From: a virus
Virus record (IMG/VR): IMGVR_UViG_3300025112_000016
Location: 1-53,846 of that record
DNA: 53,846 nt
Direction: 5' to 3' (one strand)
The position numbers were made by a program, and so were the translations under genes. Position 1 is the stretch's first letter. Each line of letters opens with the position of its first letter. The notes under the pieces were generated by a model. That model did no database searches. It saw only the letters and a list, made by a program, of their open reading frames with translations, and was not told the DNA's origin. Positions 14,559 through 22,158 of the stretch are shown piece by piece.

Positions 14559-14825
14559 ATGCTAATATGTGAAGAATGCAGCGATTTGCCCAACCATCCA
14601 CGTCCATTGAAACCTGTGTTTCAATATCAAACGCTGGCTATTGGGGAAGGTCGCTGGACTATGGTAACTGATAGAGCAATTAATGGTAGCATTCATTGTG
14701 CTACGTGTGGATTAGTATATGCTGATTCAAGTGATAAGAAGCTAACGGATAGAATGTTAAAGCTGTTGACCGATGCAAATGCTGATACTCTCGAAAGTGC
14801 TGCAGTGGAGGACGAAGATGCTTAA
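14559..14825 (+). CDS. Zinc-ribbon protein with acidic tail
   Basis: 88 residues from MLICEECSDLPNHPR; the start is placed after the TATA box at 14525-14532. CEEC and CATC form the ribbon around a beta segment (TLAIGEGRWTMVTDRAINGS), and the end is acidic helical (TLESAAVEDEDA). Possible RNA/DNA- or protein-binding adaptor. Confidence 0.6.
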   Translation: MLICEECSDLPNHPRPLKPVFQYQTLAIGEGRWTMVTDRAINGSIHCATCGLVYADSSDKKLTDRMLKLLTDANADTLESAAVEDEDA

Positions 14826-14835
14826 GCTGAGAACA

Positions 14836-14932
14836 AATGCTTCCAGCTTGCCAACCTTTATATACTCTGCTACCCCTAAAAATTTACTTCTCAGCGGATA
14901 TTTTACAACCGCTGGATTCAACCAAAATAGCA
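14836..14932 (+). promoter_or_regulatory. Promoter and leader hairpin, copy 2
   Basis: TATA element TTTATATA at 14857-14864, leader stem CAGCGG/CCGCTG (14892-14914), then ATTCAACC and the ATG at 14933. Near-duplicate of 13165-13254 with a different but still perfect stem. Confidence 0.65.
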
Positions 14933-16672
14933 ATGCCTGAAAACGTAGCAATCAAATGCGAACTGTGTGAAGGGGATGTCCCAGCCGGTGAAGAAATTCA
15001 CAGCACTTCAAAATATGAAGCCATCTGTGATATGTGCTATACTTCGATGTGGAGCTGTGATTATTGTAATGAATTAAAGCCTGACGATGCAGAGTGCTGG
15101 GAAGATATTGGCCGGAATAACGTTTGTCAAGGTTGCTATGAAGATAATAGCTTCTGTGATTGCTATGGATGTTCGCTGCTAATAAATACAGACCAACACG
15201 AGTATTTCGAAGCAAATGGAGACACGTGCTGTGATGGTTGTGCAGATAGCGTTGAAATGGACCAGTGCTGTAATTGTGGAACCGATGTTTATTTCAATGA
15301 AGTTTACAGCGACTGTTGGCAAGATTCTAGCCAATGTTATGATTGCTATAATACCTCAGAAGAGCACATATCAAGTAGAGTAACAACCGCTATCGACAAA
15401 GCAGATGTTACACTCGCTGACCATTATGTGTTAATGCGAGCAGCTAAAGCCAAACTAGCACAAAAATACCAGAGAGAGCTGTATTATTTTATGGACTGGT
15501 ATTATCGAGGCGATGCTGCACATTATAGTAACACTGATTTGTATTTAATCAAATCAGATAGAGGATTTGGAGCAGGATTTGGATTTCACGAGAGCGAAAT
15601 AAAAATAGCATCTCAGACCTTCCGCACATTTGCAGATTATCTCAAGGATATGATGCAGCGGGACCTGTTTATTGTAGAGCATAAGAAGTATGGGCTGTAT
15701 CACCCACTGCGTGACATTTTTAAGAGCTGTATTACCTATTATAATCGCTCAAAAGGCGGTCAAGTGCTAGGAAGTGACCTTCCATTAGAGCAGGTAGGTA
15801 AAAATTGGCTCGGTTGGTCGATAGAACAAATCAATGTGAATGCTGTGGTGCAGATGTTACAGATAAATAAGACCGATGATGGAGCAGATTTGAAGCGTGC
15901 TTTAACTACTGTGTTCAGTCGCTCGTATAAGAATAGAATACCAGCACAATATCCAGATGATTCACCGTTTATGATTACGCTGGGCAAATATAGAACCAAT
16001 GCTACTTGCACTACGCTACCTATAAAGATTGGATTCGACCCAATGCTGTTTCAACAGGTAGCAGAATTTAATGGTGCTGTAGGCAGTTGTCAATGTAAAA
16101 GCAATGCAGACAGTTACGGTCACGGATTTATGGACTTAGCAACTAATCCACATCTTTGGCTGTTAATTTATGATACTAGCGGTGAAAGACTGATAGGACG
16201 CTCGGTTCTTAAGTTTATGAAACCAGCAGATGACTGGGCAGATAAGCAAACCACGACCTACATAGCACCATCCAGGATTTATCTAAGCGATTATACCCAA
16301 GCAAAGGCAGAAGTATATGCTGCGGCATTTAGAGCAATAGATGATTGGGCAAAAAGCGTTTTTAAAGATTATAAGCTGGTAGGACACACCTATTCCCGGC
16401 ACGATACACCAACGCTGGACTATCTAAAGGGAGCACCCAATATTAAATTTAACGAATCAGAAAAAGCACTGTATACACAGTGGTGGATTCCATTTTGGCT
16501 GGATAAACCCTCCAGTGATGAAGCTAATTTCACATATTATCAAGATGAAGATGCCCGAGCACAAGTTACACACGCTCAGGGCAATGATTTAGGAGCAGAT
16601 TATGCTGCTCGGGAATATTTAAGAGCGAGCGCCTACAGGCTAGTGGAGGTAACACAAACAAATGAGCAATGA
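14933..16672 (+). CDS. Large Cys-rich (multi-zinc-finger) protein of unknown function
   Basis: 579 residues from MPENVAIKCELCEG, the first ATG after the leader hairpin. Residues 1-145 hold more than 20 Cys in C-x2-C pairs (CELC, CDMC, CDYC, CQGC, CYGC, CDGC, CCNC, CYDC), like LIM or treble-clef arrays. The remaining 430 residues are a mixed alpha/beta domain with Trp/Tyr-rich segments, no recognised catalytic motif. It overlaps the peptidase gene by 11 bases, so the two are coupled and probably act together. Could be a scaffold or adaptor that brings host proteins to the peptidase; that is inference. Confidence 0.6.
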   Translation: MPENVAIKCELCEGDVPAGEEIHSTSKYEAICDMCYTSMWSCDYCNELKPDDAECWEDIGRNNVCQGCYEDNSFCDCYGCSLLINTDQHEYFEANGDTCCDGCADSVEMDQCCNCGTDVYFNEVYSDCWQDSSQCYDCYNTSEEHISSRVTTAIDKADVTLADHYVLMRAAKAKLAQKYQRELYYFMDWYYRGDAAHYSNTDLYLIKSDRGFGAGFGFHESEIKIASQTFRTFADYLKDMMQRDLFIVEHKKYGLYHPLRDIFKSCITYYNRSKGGQVLGSDLPLEQVGKNWLGWSIEQINVNAVVQMLQINKTDDGADLKRALTTVFSRSYKNRIPAQYPDDSPFMITLGKYRTNATCTTLPIKIGFDPMLFQQVAEFNGAVGSCQCKSNADSYGHGFMDLATNPHLWLLIYDTSGERLIGRSVLKFMKPADDWADKQTTTYIAPSRIYLSDYTQAKAEVYAAAFRAIDDWAKSVFKDYKLVGHTYSRHDTPTLDYLKGAPNIKFNESEKALYTQWWIPFWLDKPSSDEANFTYYQDEDARAQVTHAQGNDLGADYAAREYLRASAYRLVEVTQTNEQ

Positions 16673-18086
16673 AGAAGAAAAGCTAGACGCAAACGCAGCG
16701 ATACTACCAGTCACTTCACCAGGTAAAGCACTTGCAAAGGTGGTTACAGCAGTGAAGGACAAAAAGGTAGCAGATGAGGAAAAAGAGCCAACAGTGATAC
16801 TCGAGCAAAGTCTTTTGACAAAAGTAGAAAAGAAAGTAGCAATAAATGACATAAAACTGCTGCGGGAAATGTTCTCAATCTATTCGCCATCGGGAGACGA
16901 GCACGCAATGGTAGCATATATTAGCAATTACCTCACAAGCAATGATATAGAGCACCAAATTGACTCTGCTGGAAACATATACTTTAAAAATCGTGTTGAA
17001 GGCAGCGATAGAATCATAATGAATGCTCATATGGACACCGTAGCAAATGCTGTGGCCGATGTGGGCGTTTACAAAAAAGATAGCGATATTATATTTAAGA
17101 GCAAAAACAATCAAGTGATTGGAGGTGACGATAAGTGTGGAGTATTTGCTGTCCTTAAGACGATTATGGACAGCGATATAAATGTTCCGCTAACAGGACT
17201 CCTGACAGTAGCTGAAGAATCAGGCTGTAATGGAGTGCGTCACGCTATGTCCAATCATATGGATTACTTTGCTGATTGTATCTTCTGGATTACAGTGGAT
17301 AGAAGAGGCAACAGCGAAATTATTACTGAAAACAGTGATTATCAACTTTGCTCTGATAAGGTAAAGGATATGCTAGTCGAATTAGGAGCAGATGATGGGT
17401 GGAAATCCGCAGCAGGGTCTATATCTGATGTGAGTGATGGCGTCGTAGCATTACAAATCAATGGAATCAATTTAGCAGCAGGTTATTACAACGCTCATAT
17501 GGGTAGCGAATATGTTTCGCTCAGTGATTTGAAGCGTTCTGTAGATTTCCTCAAGCAAACATTGATACCAAAGATGCATACCCATCTCAGCAATCACAAA
17601 GATGACATTACTTGGGAACCAACCAAAGCATATACAGCGTGGCGCAGCACTGCTTATGGTGGCATCCGCTATTATGGAGTAGATGATTACAGCTCTTATG
17701 ATGATAACTACACAAGTAAGAATGCTGTTACAGATTGGGATAGGCTGGGAAAAGTAGAAGATGCTCTATCCACAGTGCTGGAAGATATTGAAGCAATGGA
17801 AGGATATATTATGCTGGAAGAACTACTTGACAGCCCTACGGACTTAAGCAGTAGCGGAAAGTCCATTCGCTTGATGGGAGCCCATAAAAACTATGAACAG
17901 GAACTAGCATATATATGCCGTCACTTGGATGTTAGCATTGATGGAGACGATGCGCTAATTCTAATCGAATCAATTGAAAACTACGTCTTTTATGCTCACA
18001 CTGATAACAGCCATAGTAAGAAAAACGATGAATCACCACAGCATAATGCAGAGGGTGATGTGGTGGGCGACAACGGCTGGTATTAA
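16662..18086 (+). CDS. Zinc metallopeptidase, M20/M28 (clan MH) type
   Basis: 474 residues. All expected metal/catalytic positions can be read: NAHMDT (His123, Asp125), GGDDKCG (Asp156), EESG (Glu185/Glu186), VDRR (Asp213) and YNAHMGSEYVSL (His279). The order and spacing fit aminopeptidase/peptidase T relatives, with the dimerisation lid missing or shortened. A C-terminal region of about 170 residues matches nothing I know and is acidic. No signal peptide, so it should act in the cytoplasm. Coupled to the Cys-rich gene upstream. Metallopeptidases of this kind are unusual virus cargo. Confidence 0.85.
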   Translation: MSNEEEKLDANAAILPVTSPGKALAKVVTAVKDKKVADEEKEPTVILEQSLLTKVEKKVAINDIKLLREMFSIYSPSGDEHAMVAYISNYLTSNDIEHQIDSAGNIYFKNRVEGSDRIIMNAHMDTVANAVADVGVYKKDSDIIFKSKNNQVIGGDDKCGVFAVLKTIMDSDINVPLTGLLTVAEESGCNGVRHAMSNHMDYFADCIFWITVDRRGNSEIITENSDYQLCSDKVKDMLVELGADDGWKSAAGSISDVSDGVVALQINGINLAAGYYNAHMGSEYVSLSDLKRSVDFLKQTLIPKMHTHLSNHKDDITWEPTKAYTAWRSTAYGGIRYYGVDDYSSYDDNYTSKNAVTDWDRLGKVEDALSTVLEDIEAMEGYIMLEELLDSPTDLSSSGKSIRLMGAHKNYEQELAYICRHLDVSIDGDDALILIESIENYVFYAHTDNSHSKKNDESPQHNAEGDVVGDNGWY

Positions 18087-18197
18087 ATGAGCGAAGATGA
18101 TATATATATGAAGCAAAATGAATGTCCCTGCTGCAGTAAACAGCTAACAATGGGCTGCTGTATAGAATGTGGAGAGTGCTATGACCCAGAACCGTAA
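18087..18197 (+). CDS. 36-residue zinc microprotein
   Basis: Starts directly after the peptidase stop. CPCC and CCIECGEC motifs give seven Cys in 36 residues, ending in an acidic tail. Overlaps the next gene, whose ribosome site GGAGAG lies inside it. Confidence 0.5.
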   Translation: MSEDDIYMKQNECPCCSKQLTMGCCIECGECYDPEP

Positions 18198-18567
18198 AGA
18201 TAATGCTGGATTTGGAAAGAAGGAAGAGCAGGTAGGGAAACCTAAAGGAGCAAGCTACACATATCAGTGTCCTGACTGTGATGCTGAGAATTCATTGAGA
18301 CGCTATGGTGACGATAAAACGCAGCCAGTCCTGAATAAAATAGCAGGACTTAAGGGAGACGAAGCACTATTCTATAAATGTGCAGCTTGTCACGGAGAAT
18401 TCTTCGATGATGAGATAGTGCTCCATCCCTATAAGACTGGAGTGTTTACTAACGAAAAAGGAGAGCAGAAATATGTTCCATACACTAAAAATTTTATGCT
18501 AAAACGTAAGCGAAAGAAAGCATTGTCTTACCAGGATAGAAAATTGCTAAGGAGGTTGAAAAAGTAA
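18181..18567 (+). CDS. Zinc-ribbon protein with basic C-terminus
   Basis: 128 residues from MTQNRKDNAG, start chosen because GGAGAGTGCT precedes it. CPDC and CAAC separated by about 37 residues form a zinc ribbon. The C-terminal 30 residues are strongly basic (KRKRKKALSYQDRKLLRRLKK), so nucleic-acid binding is likely. It is the last gene before the structured RNA and tRNA. Confidence 0.6.
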   Translation: MTQNRKDNAGFGKKEEQVGKPKGASYTYQCPDCDAENSLRRYGDDKTQPVLNKIAGLKGDEALFYKCAACHGEFFDDEIVLHPYKTGVFTNEKGEQKYVPYTKNFMLKRKRKKALSYQDRKLLRRLKK

Positions 18568-18595
18568 AGCGGATAGGTAGAGAGTTATGGACACA

Positions 18596-18770
18596 GGAGC
18601 TCAGGAAGATATGCTGGGGTGGTATCCAGCGGTCGTTTTGTTTGCATTACGACACTCCTATTCCCCTGAGTTGCTATGATTTCTATACAGTGCTGGCAAG
18701 GCGTAAACTAACGCCTCGGCACACCAGCTGTCTTGCGTCCACGGGTTCGCTCTGTTCCCGTAAAAAGACG
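18596..18770 (+). ncRNA. Candidate structured RNA upstream of tRNA
   Basis: No gene here. CTCAGG (18600-18605) pairs with CCTGAG (18665-18670) around two perfect hairpins, GCTGG/CCAGC (18613-18630) and GTCGT/ACGAC (18632-18653), a clean three-way junction. Next, GCTGG/CCAGC (18692-18728) encloses GGCGT/ACGCC (18700-18715), and GTCTT/AAGAC (18730-18769) encloses ACGGG/CCCGT (18741-18761). Seven nested perfect helices in 175 bases are unlikely by chance. It may be a separate small RNA or a tRNA-precursor leader. Confidence 0.55.
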
Positions 18771-18821
18771 GCTAGTTTGGGGCCATTGGCTCTCTACCCC
18801 GTAAATTACAATAGCAGGATT

Positions 18822-18899
18822 CCTCTCGTAGTGTAGTCCGGTCCATCATCCAGCCTTCTTGGGGCTGGGACACTGGTTCAAATCCAGTCGAGAGGGCCA
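18822..18899 (+). tRNA. tRNA, anticodon CTT by position (Lys?), CCA encoded
   Basis: Acceptor CCTCTCG/CGAGAGG, a D-arm GTGTAGTCCGGTCCATCAT like that of archaeal tRNA-Glu, anticodon stem CAGCC/GGCTG with loop TTCTTGG (anticodon CTT), a four-base variable region, T-arm ACTGG-TTCAAAT-CCAGT, discriminator G, then CCA. All stems except the weak D-stem pair perfectly. C1:G72 and G37 are unusual for a lysine tRNA, so identity is uncertain even though the gene is not. It lies inside the accessory operon. Confidence 0.9.
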
Positions 18900-18921
18900 C
18901 CTGCTTCAATAAAGATTAACA

Positions 18922-19788
18922 ATGGAAATAATAGTATTTAACGCTGGCGCAAATAGTTTATTTGGAGCGGGTCGAATTGCTGATGATATCAAAGAACAGT
19001 GGACAAACGCCCACGTTACATCAAGCGAAGACGGAGAGCCAATGCTAACACCCAATTTCTGGGCTATGCTGTATTGGAGAGATAACCACCCTGTTGTTTT
19101 TAGAACAGTGGGTCGGTATGATGCTAGTAAGAGAGGTGATTTGACGGTTGCTTTGAATGGCGTGTTAAAGCTATGTGAAGAAGGAAGCATTACAGGAGAT
19201 GTAGTGCTGTATCGTTCTACCTGTAATAGGTTCCACATAGCAGAAAAATATCCCATATCAAATAACGGAACTTATGCTATCTTTACTGGAATGCCTGCTT
19301 GGATTCTATCAGCGAATCCAACTTGGAGAGAGCACGACGAGGAGGATGGCTGGATGTATGACCCTGATTATGATAAGTTTCAGAGTCAATTCCCAGCCTT
19401 TCAACAACTCCAACCTCCCCAAATAGCCGCTGGATTTGGTTCACGGAGTAGAGCTCGAAGATTACACCCAGCAAATTTACAAAGATATAACGCTCAAGTA
19501 GAGCAACTCAATTTAAGAATAGCATATATATGGGGAATGCTAACAGTTAACGAGCGTAATGGTCTCTTTGAGCAATTTCAATGGGAGACTATTATGGAAA
19601 CATTCACAGAACCTCAACGAGCAGGATTATTACTGTGGAAAGAAGGAAAGGTGAGGTTGTGGTGGAATTGGGCTGCAGGAATGCCCAATGTCAGCCATTG
19701 GATGGGCGTAACTCCAAGAGCTTCAGATTTTGAAGGAGCTGGATTAAGAATAGATGATAGCGGGAGGTTCGTAGAAGCAAATGATTAA
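18922..19788 (+). CDS. Hypothetical protein, 288 residues
   Basis: Begins MEIIVFNAGANSLFGAGRIADDIK. The first half is alpha/beta with FRTVGRYDASKRGDLTVALNG; the second half is Trp-rich and helical (GLLLWKEGKVRLWWNWAAGMP). No membrane span or Cys pattern. The first residues (strand, then Gly-rich turn) loosely resemble nucleotide-binding folds but no motif is convincing. It starts 23 bases after the tRNA CCA end, so the tRNA is probably cut from its mRNA leader. Confidence 0.55.
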   Translation: MEIIVFNAGANSLFGAGRIADDIKEQWTNAHVTSSEDGEPMLTPNFWAMLYWRDNHPVVFRTVGRYDASKRGDLTVALNGVLKLCEEGSITGDVVLYRSTCNRFHIAEKYPISNNGTYAIFTGMPAWILSANPTWREHDEEDGWMYDPDYDKFQSQFPAFQQLQPPQIAAGFGSRSRARRLHPANLQRYNAQVEQLNLRIAYIWGMLTVNERNGLFEQFQWETIMETFTEPQRAGLLLWKEGKVRLWWNWAAGMPNVSHWMGVTPRASDFEGAGLRIDDSGRFVEAND

Positions 19789-19812
19789 ATATAGCCCCCC
19801 TATAACTTTAAA

Positions 19813-19889
19813 GGTAGAGAGTAGTTTAAAGCGATTAAACGTCCTAGGCAGCGATTTTTCCTACTGCTCTCTGCCACCTGAGAGGTATA
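19813..19889 (+). promoter_or_regulatory. Structured leader with sequestered ribosome site
   Basis: A TATA-like AAATATAG lies at about 19784-19791. GGTAGAGAGTAG (19813-19824) pairs with CTACTGCTCTCTGCC (19861-19875). Immediately after, ACCT-GAG-AGGT folds the ribosome site AGGT into a tight hairpin eight bases before ATG. Resembles the leader at 9348-9409 in design (long-range stem, then AGAGGTATAA(G)T-ATG). Confidence 0.45.
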
Positions 19890-19892
19890 AGT

Positions 19893-20243
19893 ATGGATAA
19901 AAGCAAAAAAATGATGGAGCGTCTTTGGGCAGAAATGCTGGCCGATTTCTTTGGCAACGATATGTTCTTTGACGCTATGGAAGAGAGACTTGCTCAAAGG
20001 ACTCTCCCTGATGAGCGAACAAAACCCCTCTTCAAGCAATTTCACTCCAAAGAGAGAATTGTGGGTGAAGCATTGACCCCTGTGGGTGCAAGCAGTTTCA
20101 GTATAGCACCGATTCTGTATGATGAAACGAAAATAAACCCTGCTGAAGATGAAGAAGACAAAGCACACAGGAAAGAAATGCATAAGAAAATGGAAGAAAT
20201 GAGCGAAGAGGAGATAAATGAGCACAAAGAAGAAAAAGACTAA
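19893..20243 (+). CDS. Hypothetical helical, charged protein
   Basis: 116 residues. N-terminal helix (KMMERLWAEMLADFF), a middle region with no motif, and a highly charged C-terminal helix (EEDKAHRKEMHKKMEEMSEE). Own leader region; overlaps the next gene by 26 bases. Unknown function. Confidence 0.55.
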   Translation: MDKSKKMMERLWAEMLADFFGNDMFFDAMEERLAQRTLPDERTKPLFKQFHSKERIVGEALTPVGASSFSIAPILYDETKINPAEDEEDKAHRKEMHKKMEEMSEEEINEHKEEKD

Positions 20244-20409
20244 AGAAGAAATGCTAGATTATATTTGTCAAACTGACAAAAAGCTGAATGATGATGAGGA
20301 GCTAATCAATCAGATTGAATACGGATTATATGCTATAATGGCTGATGCCAATATGTTAATGAGAATGCTAGATAAACTCAGAGCGCAGAACAGGGAGAAC
20401 GATAAATGA
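20218..20409 (+). CDS. Hypothetical 63-residue helical protein
   Basis: Lys-rich start (MSTKKKKTKEEMLDYICQ) then a long amphipathic helix with MADANMLMRMLDKLRAQ. Likely coiled coil. Ribosome site GAAGAGGAG in the end of the gene before; ATGA overlap with the following gene. Confidence 0.5.
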   Translation: MSTKKKKTKEEMLDYICQTDKKLNDDEELINQIEYGLYAIMADANMLMRMLDKLRAQNRENDK

Positions 20410-20606
20410 GCTGTATAGGATGTGGAGCGTATTGGGATGAAGATTGCAATTGTGGACCGGTTCATCGCTGTGGTGGATGTATGAATTACGAAGAAGATTG
20501 TGCTTGTGTGTGTGAAAATTGTGGGCTATGTCCTACATATCATAGCAACCGAAGGAAATGCGTGGACCCTCACGCTTGTATGAAAGCATTGGCGGTAGCA
20601 GTATGA
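20406..20606 (+). CDS. Cys-rich 66-residue protein
   Basis: Thirteen Cys in 66 residues (CIGCG, CNCG, CGGC, CACVCENCGLC), ending in a short hydrophobic helix. Either multiple zinc sites or a metallothionein-like binder. Coupled on both sides by overlapping start/stop codons. Confidence 0.6.
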   Translation: MSCIGCGAYWDEDCNCGPVHRCGGCMNYEEDCACVCENCGLCPTYHSNRRKCVDPHACMKALAVAV

Positions 20607-20752
20607 GAAGAAGGCATTTGAGAGGTGAAGGTCCTAAAACGCTATGTGGACACACAATGACTGTGCAGGAGAGAAGGCACGTGCATAAGAACACAATACA
20701 CAATATTACCTGTAAAAATTGTATGAAACGCTGGGTCAACAGAGAACTATGA
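20603..20752 (+). CDS. 49-residue basic zinc-ribbon protein
   Basis: MRRRHLRGEG, then CGHTMTVQERRHVH and CKNCMKRW. CGH...CKNC looks like a compact zinc knuckle with many Arg/His residues; nucleic-acid binding plausible. ATGA overlaps at both ends. Confidence 0.55.
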   Translation: MRRRHLRGEGPKTLCGHTMTVQERRHVHKNTIHNITCKNCMKRWVNREL

Positions 20753-20925
20753 GCGGATTCCTAAAAGAAGCTGCCACTAAGTCTACCCTTTCCAGGAGAT
20801 GCTTTCTTTGTCATAAGAAGCTAATTGACCATATGCAGGTTTATTGCGAGCAGTGTTTGTGGAAACATCACGGAAGTAGAAATTGGTATGCTAAAGATAA
20901 ATATGAAGATGGTAGCAAAAAATGA
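20749..20925 (+). CDS. 58-residue zinc-ribbon protein
   Basis: Start MSGFLKEAATK overlaps the previous stop. CFLC and CEQC form a Cys2-Cys2 ribbon, followed by a basic, aromatic tail (WKHHGSRNWYAKDKY). Confidence 0.55.
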   Translation: MSGFLKEAATKSTLSRRCFLCHKKLIDHMQVYCEQCLWKHHGSRNWYAKDKYEDGSKK

Positions 20926-21125
20926 GTAGAATAACAGATGGCTATGAGAATGGAGACCTCAGCAGTATCGGACCATCCAAGAATAAAGGTGGTTACGACA
21001 AATGGAACTGGTGCTCTAAATGCACGAGCATTTGGGACAAAATCCATTGGAGATGCCGACAGTGTGGAAATAAACTGAGAGCCAAAGGGCGCTATGCAAG
21101 CAGACGAGAGAGAGAAAGTAGATGA
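20922..21125 (+). CDS. 67-residue zinc-ribbon protein, WNWC family copy 1
   Basis: GGYDKWNWCSKC, then RCRQCGNKLR and a very basic Arg/Glu end. Clear paralog of the gene at 23067: shared pattern G-x-YD-x-WNWC-x2-C-x2-I-x-DK-x-H-x-RC-x2-C. Basic tail suggests RNA or DNA binding. Confidence 0.65.
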   Translation: MSRITDGYENGDLSSIGPSKNKGGYDKWNWCSKCTSIWDKIHWRCRQCGNKLRAKGRYASRRERESR

Positions 21126-21280
21126 CAAAAAAGAGAGTAACTAAAGAGCCCTACGAAGGGTATACGCTGCCTAAGTGTGCTGAGAAAGGTCAGTCATTTA
21201 TAGACTTTAATCAAGTGCTAAAGGAAATAATACCCAAGCGAAGAATAATAAAGAAAAAGCGGAGAAAAAATGAAAACTAA
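21122..21280 (+). CDS. 52-residue basic protein
   Basis: ATGA overlap with the previous gene. C-terminus is a run of Lys/Arg (PKRRIIKKKRRKNEN); one Cys only. Nucleic-acid binding likely, nothing more can be said. Confidence 0.45.
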   Translation: MTKKRVTKEPYEGYTLPKCAEKGQSFIDFNQVLKEIIPKRRIIKKKRRKNEN

Positions 21281-21380
21281 GCAAAAAATCGTAAGTTACT
21301 GCAAAGAAAAATGCACAGGAAAGAATATGGAATGTCCAGCGTGTAAAACGCTGAGAGATATGTTCACATTTAAGCTATGA
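21270..21380 (+). CDS. 36-residue zinc microprotein
   Basis: CKEKC and CPAC pairs in a basic peptide. Overlaps the gene before by 11 bases and the next by ATGA. Confidence 0.45.
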   Translation: MKTKQKIVSYCKEKCTGKNMECPACKTLRDMFTFKL

Positions 21381-21556
21381 AAGAGAAAAAGTGCATACTA
21401 TGTGGAGAAATAGCTACTCCCTACGGTGGATTAATGAAGATAGCAGGTGATGTGGTGCATATGGAATGTGCGCTACGTTGGACTAGAGAAAAAAGCGGAT
21501 TACGATATATCAAGAAACCAATGAAGCAGTGGAGTAGTTATAATGATGATGAATAA
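21377..21556 (+). CDS. 59-residue zinc-ribbon protein
   Basis: CILCGEIATPYGG, then VVHMECALRW: a C-x2-C...H-x2-C finger in which the second half sits at the start of a helix, like GATA or LIM half-sites. Basic middle and acidic end. Confidence 0.5.
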   Translation: MKEKKCILCGEIATPYGGLMKIAGDVVHMECALRWTREKSGLRYIKKPMKQWSSYNDDE

Positions 21557-21692
21557 GTGGAGCGACATAGGAGAGTTAAGTCCAGAGGATTTGGAGCTCA
21601 TCGAGATTGCTAATGCTGTCAATGAGAAACTTGACCCTTACTATATGCTATCTTTAGTTAAAGTGGGTAATGAGGAAATGGTTAATCAATGA
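21543..21692 (+). CDS. 49-residue acidic helical protein
   Basis: Start uncertain among three consecutive ATG codons (21543, 21546, 21549). Product KWSDIGELSPEDLELIEIAN is acidic and helical. No Cys. Overlaps neighbours on both sides. Confidence 0.4.
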   Translation: MMMNKWSDIGELSPEDLELIEIANAVNEKLDPYYMLSLVKVGNEEMVNQ

Positions 21693-21856
21693 GCTGGACC
21701 GAGATTTTAAATACTTGCAGTGGTTGGGATTATATGAACGGTGTAGGATTATTCCGCTGTGGAGAATGTGGTGCTATCAATTATCGTGGTAAACTATGTT
21801 ACGACTGCTGGGCAGAATTTTGTAATACCGATACAATAAAGGAAATGATAGAATGA
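21689..21856 (+). CDS. 55-residue zinc-ribbon protein
   Basis: MSWTEILNTCSGWDYMNG, then CGEC and CYDCW: a zinc ribbon. Coupled by ATGA at start and end. Confidence 0.5.
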   Translation: MSWTEILNTCSGWDYMNGVGLFRCGECGAINYRGKLCYDCWAEFCNTDTIKEMIE

Positions 21857-22158
21857 AAATTAAACGAGAACTTAAGTATGCTACTTTTGAGTATGACGAA
21901 GATGAGAAAACTATATTGATTGAGACACGAACCACCAGCGATGCGTTTAAGAATATAGCTAGTGCAAGTGGTGAGTTTGACTTACCGCGCCCTATCAATG
22001 GACGTATTAAATTAAATAAAGTGTATAGTTTTGCATTGCTAAGATTTGTTATAAGAATCGCTCAGAGAAATTGGTTCAGGAAAGTAAAGAAAGCAATAAA
22101 CAACGACTTAGAGTGTGACGAAGATGGACACGAAGATATTAAAGCGTTTAATTCGTAA
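21853..22158 (+). CDS. Hypothetical 101-residue protein
   Basis: Beta-rich N-terminal half (KYATFEYDEDEKTILIETRT) and a basic helix (LLRFVIRIAQRNWFRKVKK), ending acidic. Layout could suit a small nucleic-acid-binding protein; no family recognised. ATGA overlap upstream, 35-base overlap downstream. Confidence 0.5.
   Translation: MKIKRELKYATFEYDEDEKTILIETRTTSDAFKNIASASGEFDLPRPINGRIKLNKVYSFALLRFVIRIAQRNWFRKVKKAINNDLECDEDGHEDIKAFNS

Noticed and set aside
18856-18862. Anticodon TTC (Glu) or TCT (Arg) for the tRNA
   Set aside because: Those readings require shifting the anticodon stem so that pairs are broken; only CTT keeps a five-pair stem and seven-base loop.
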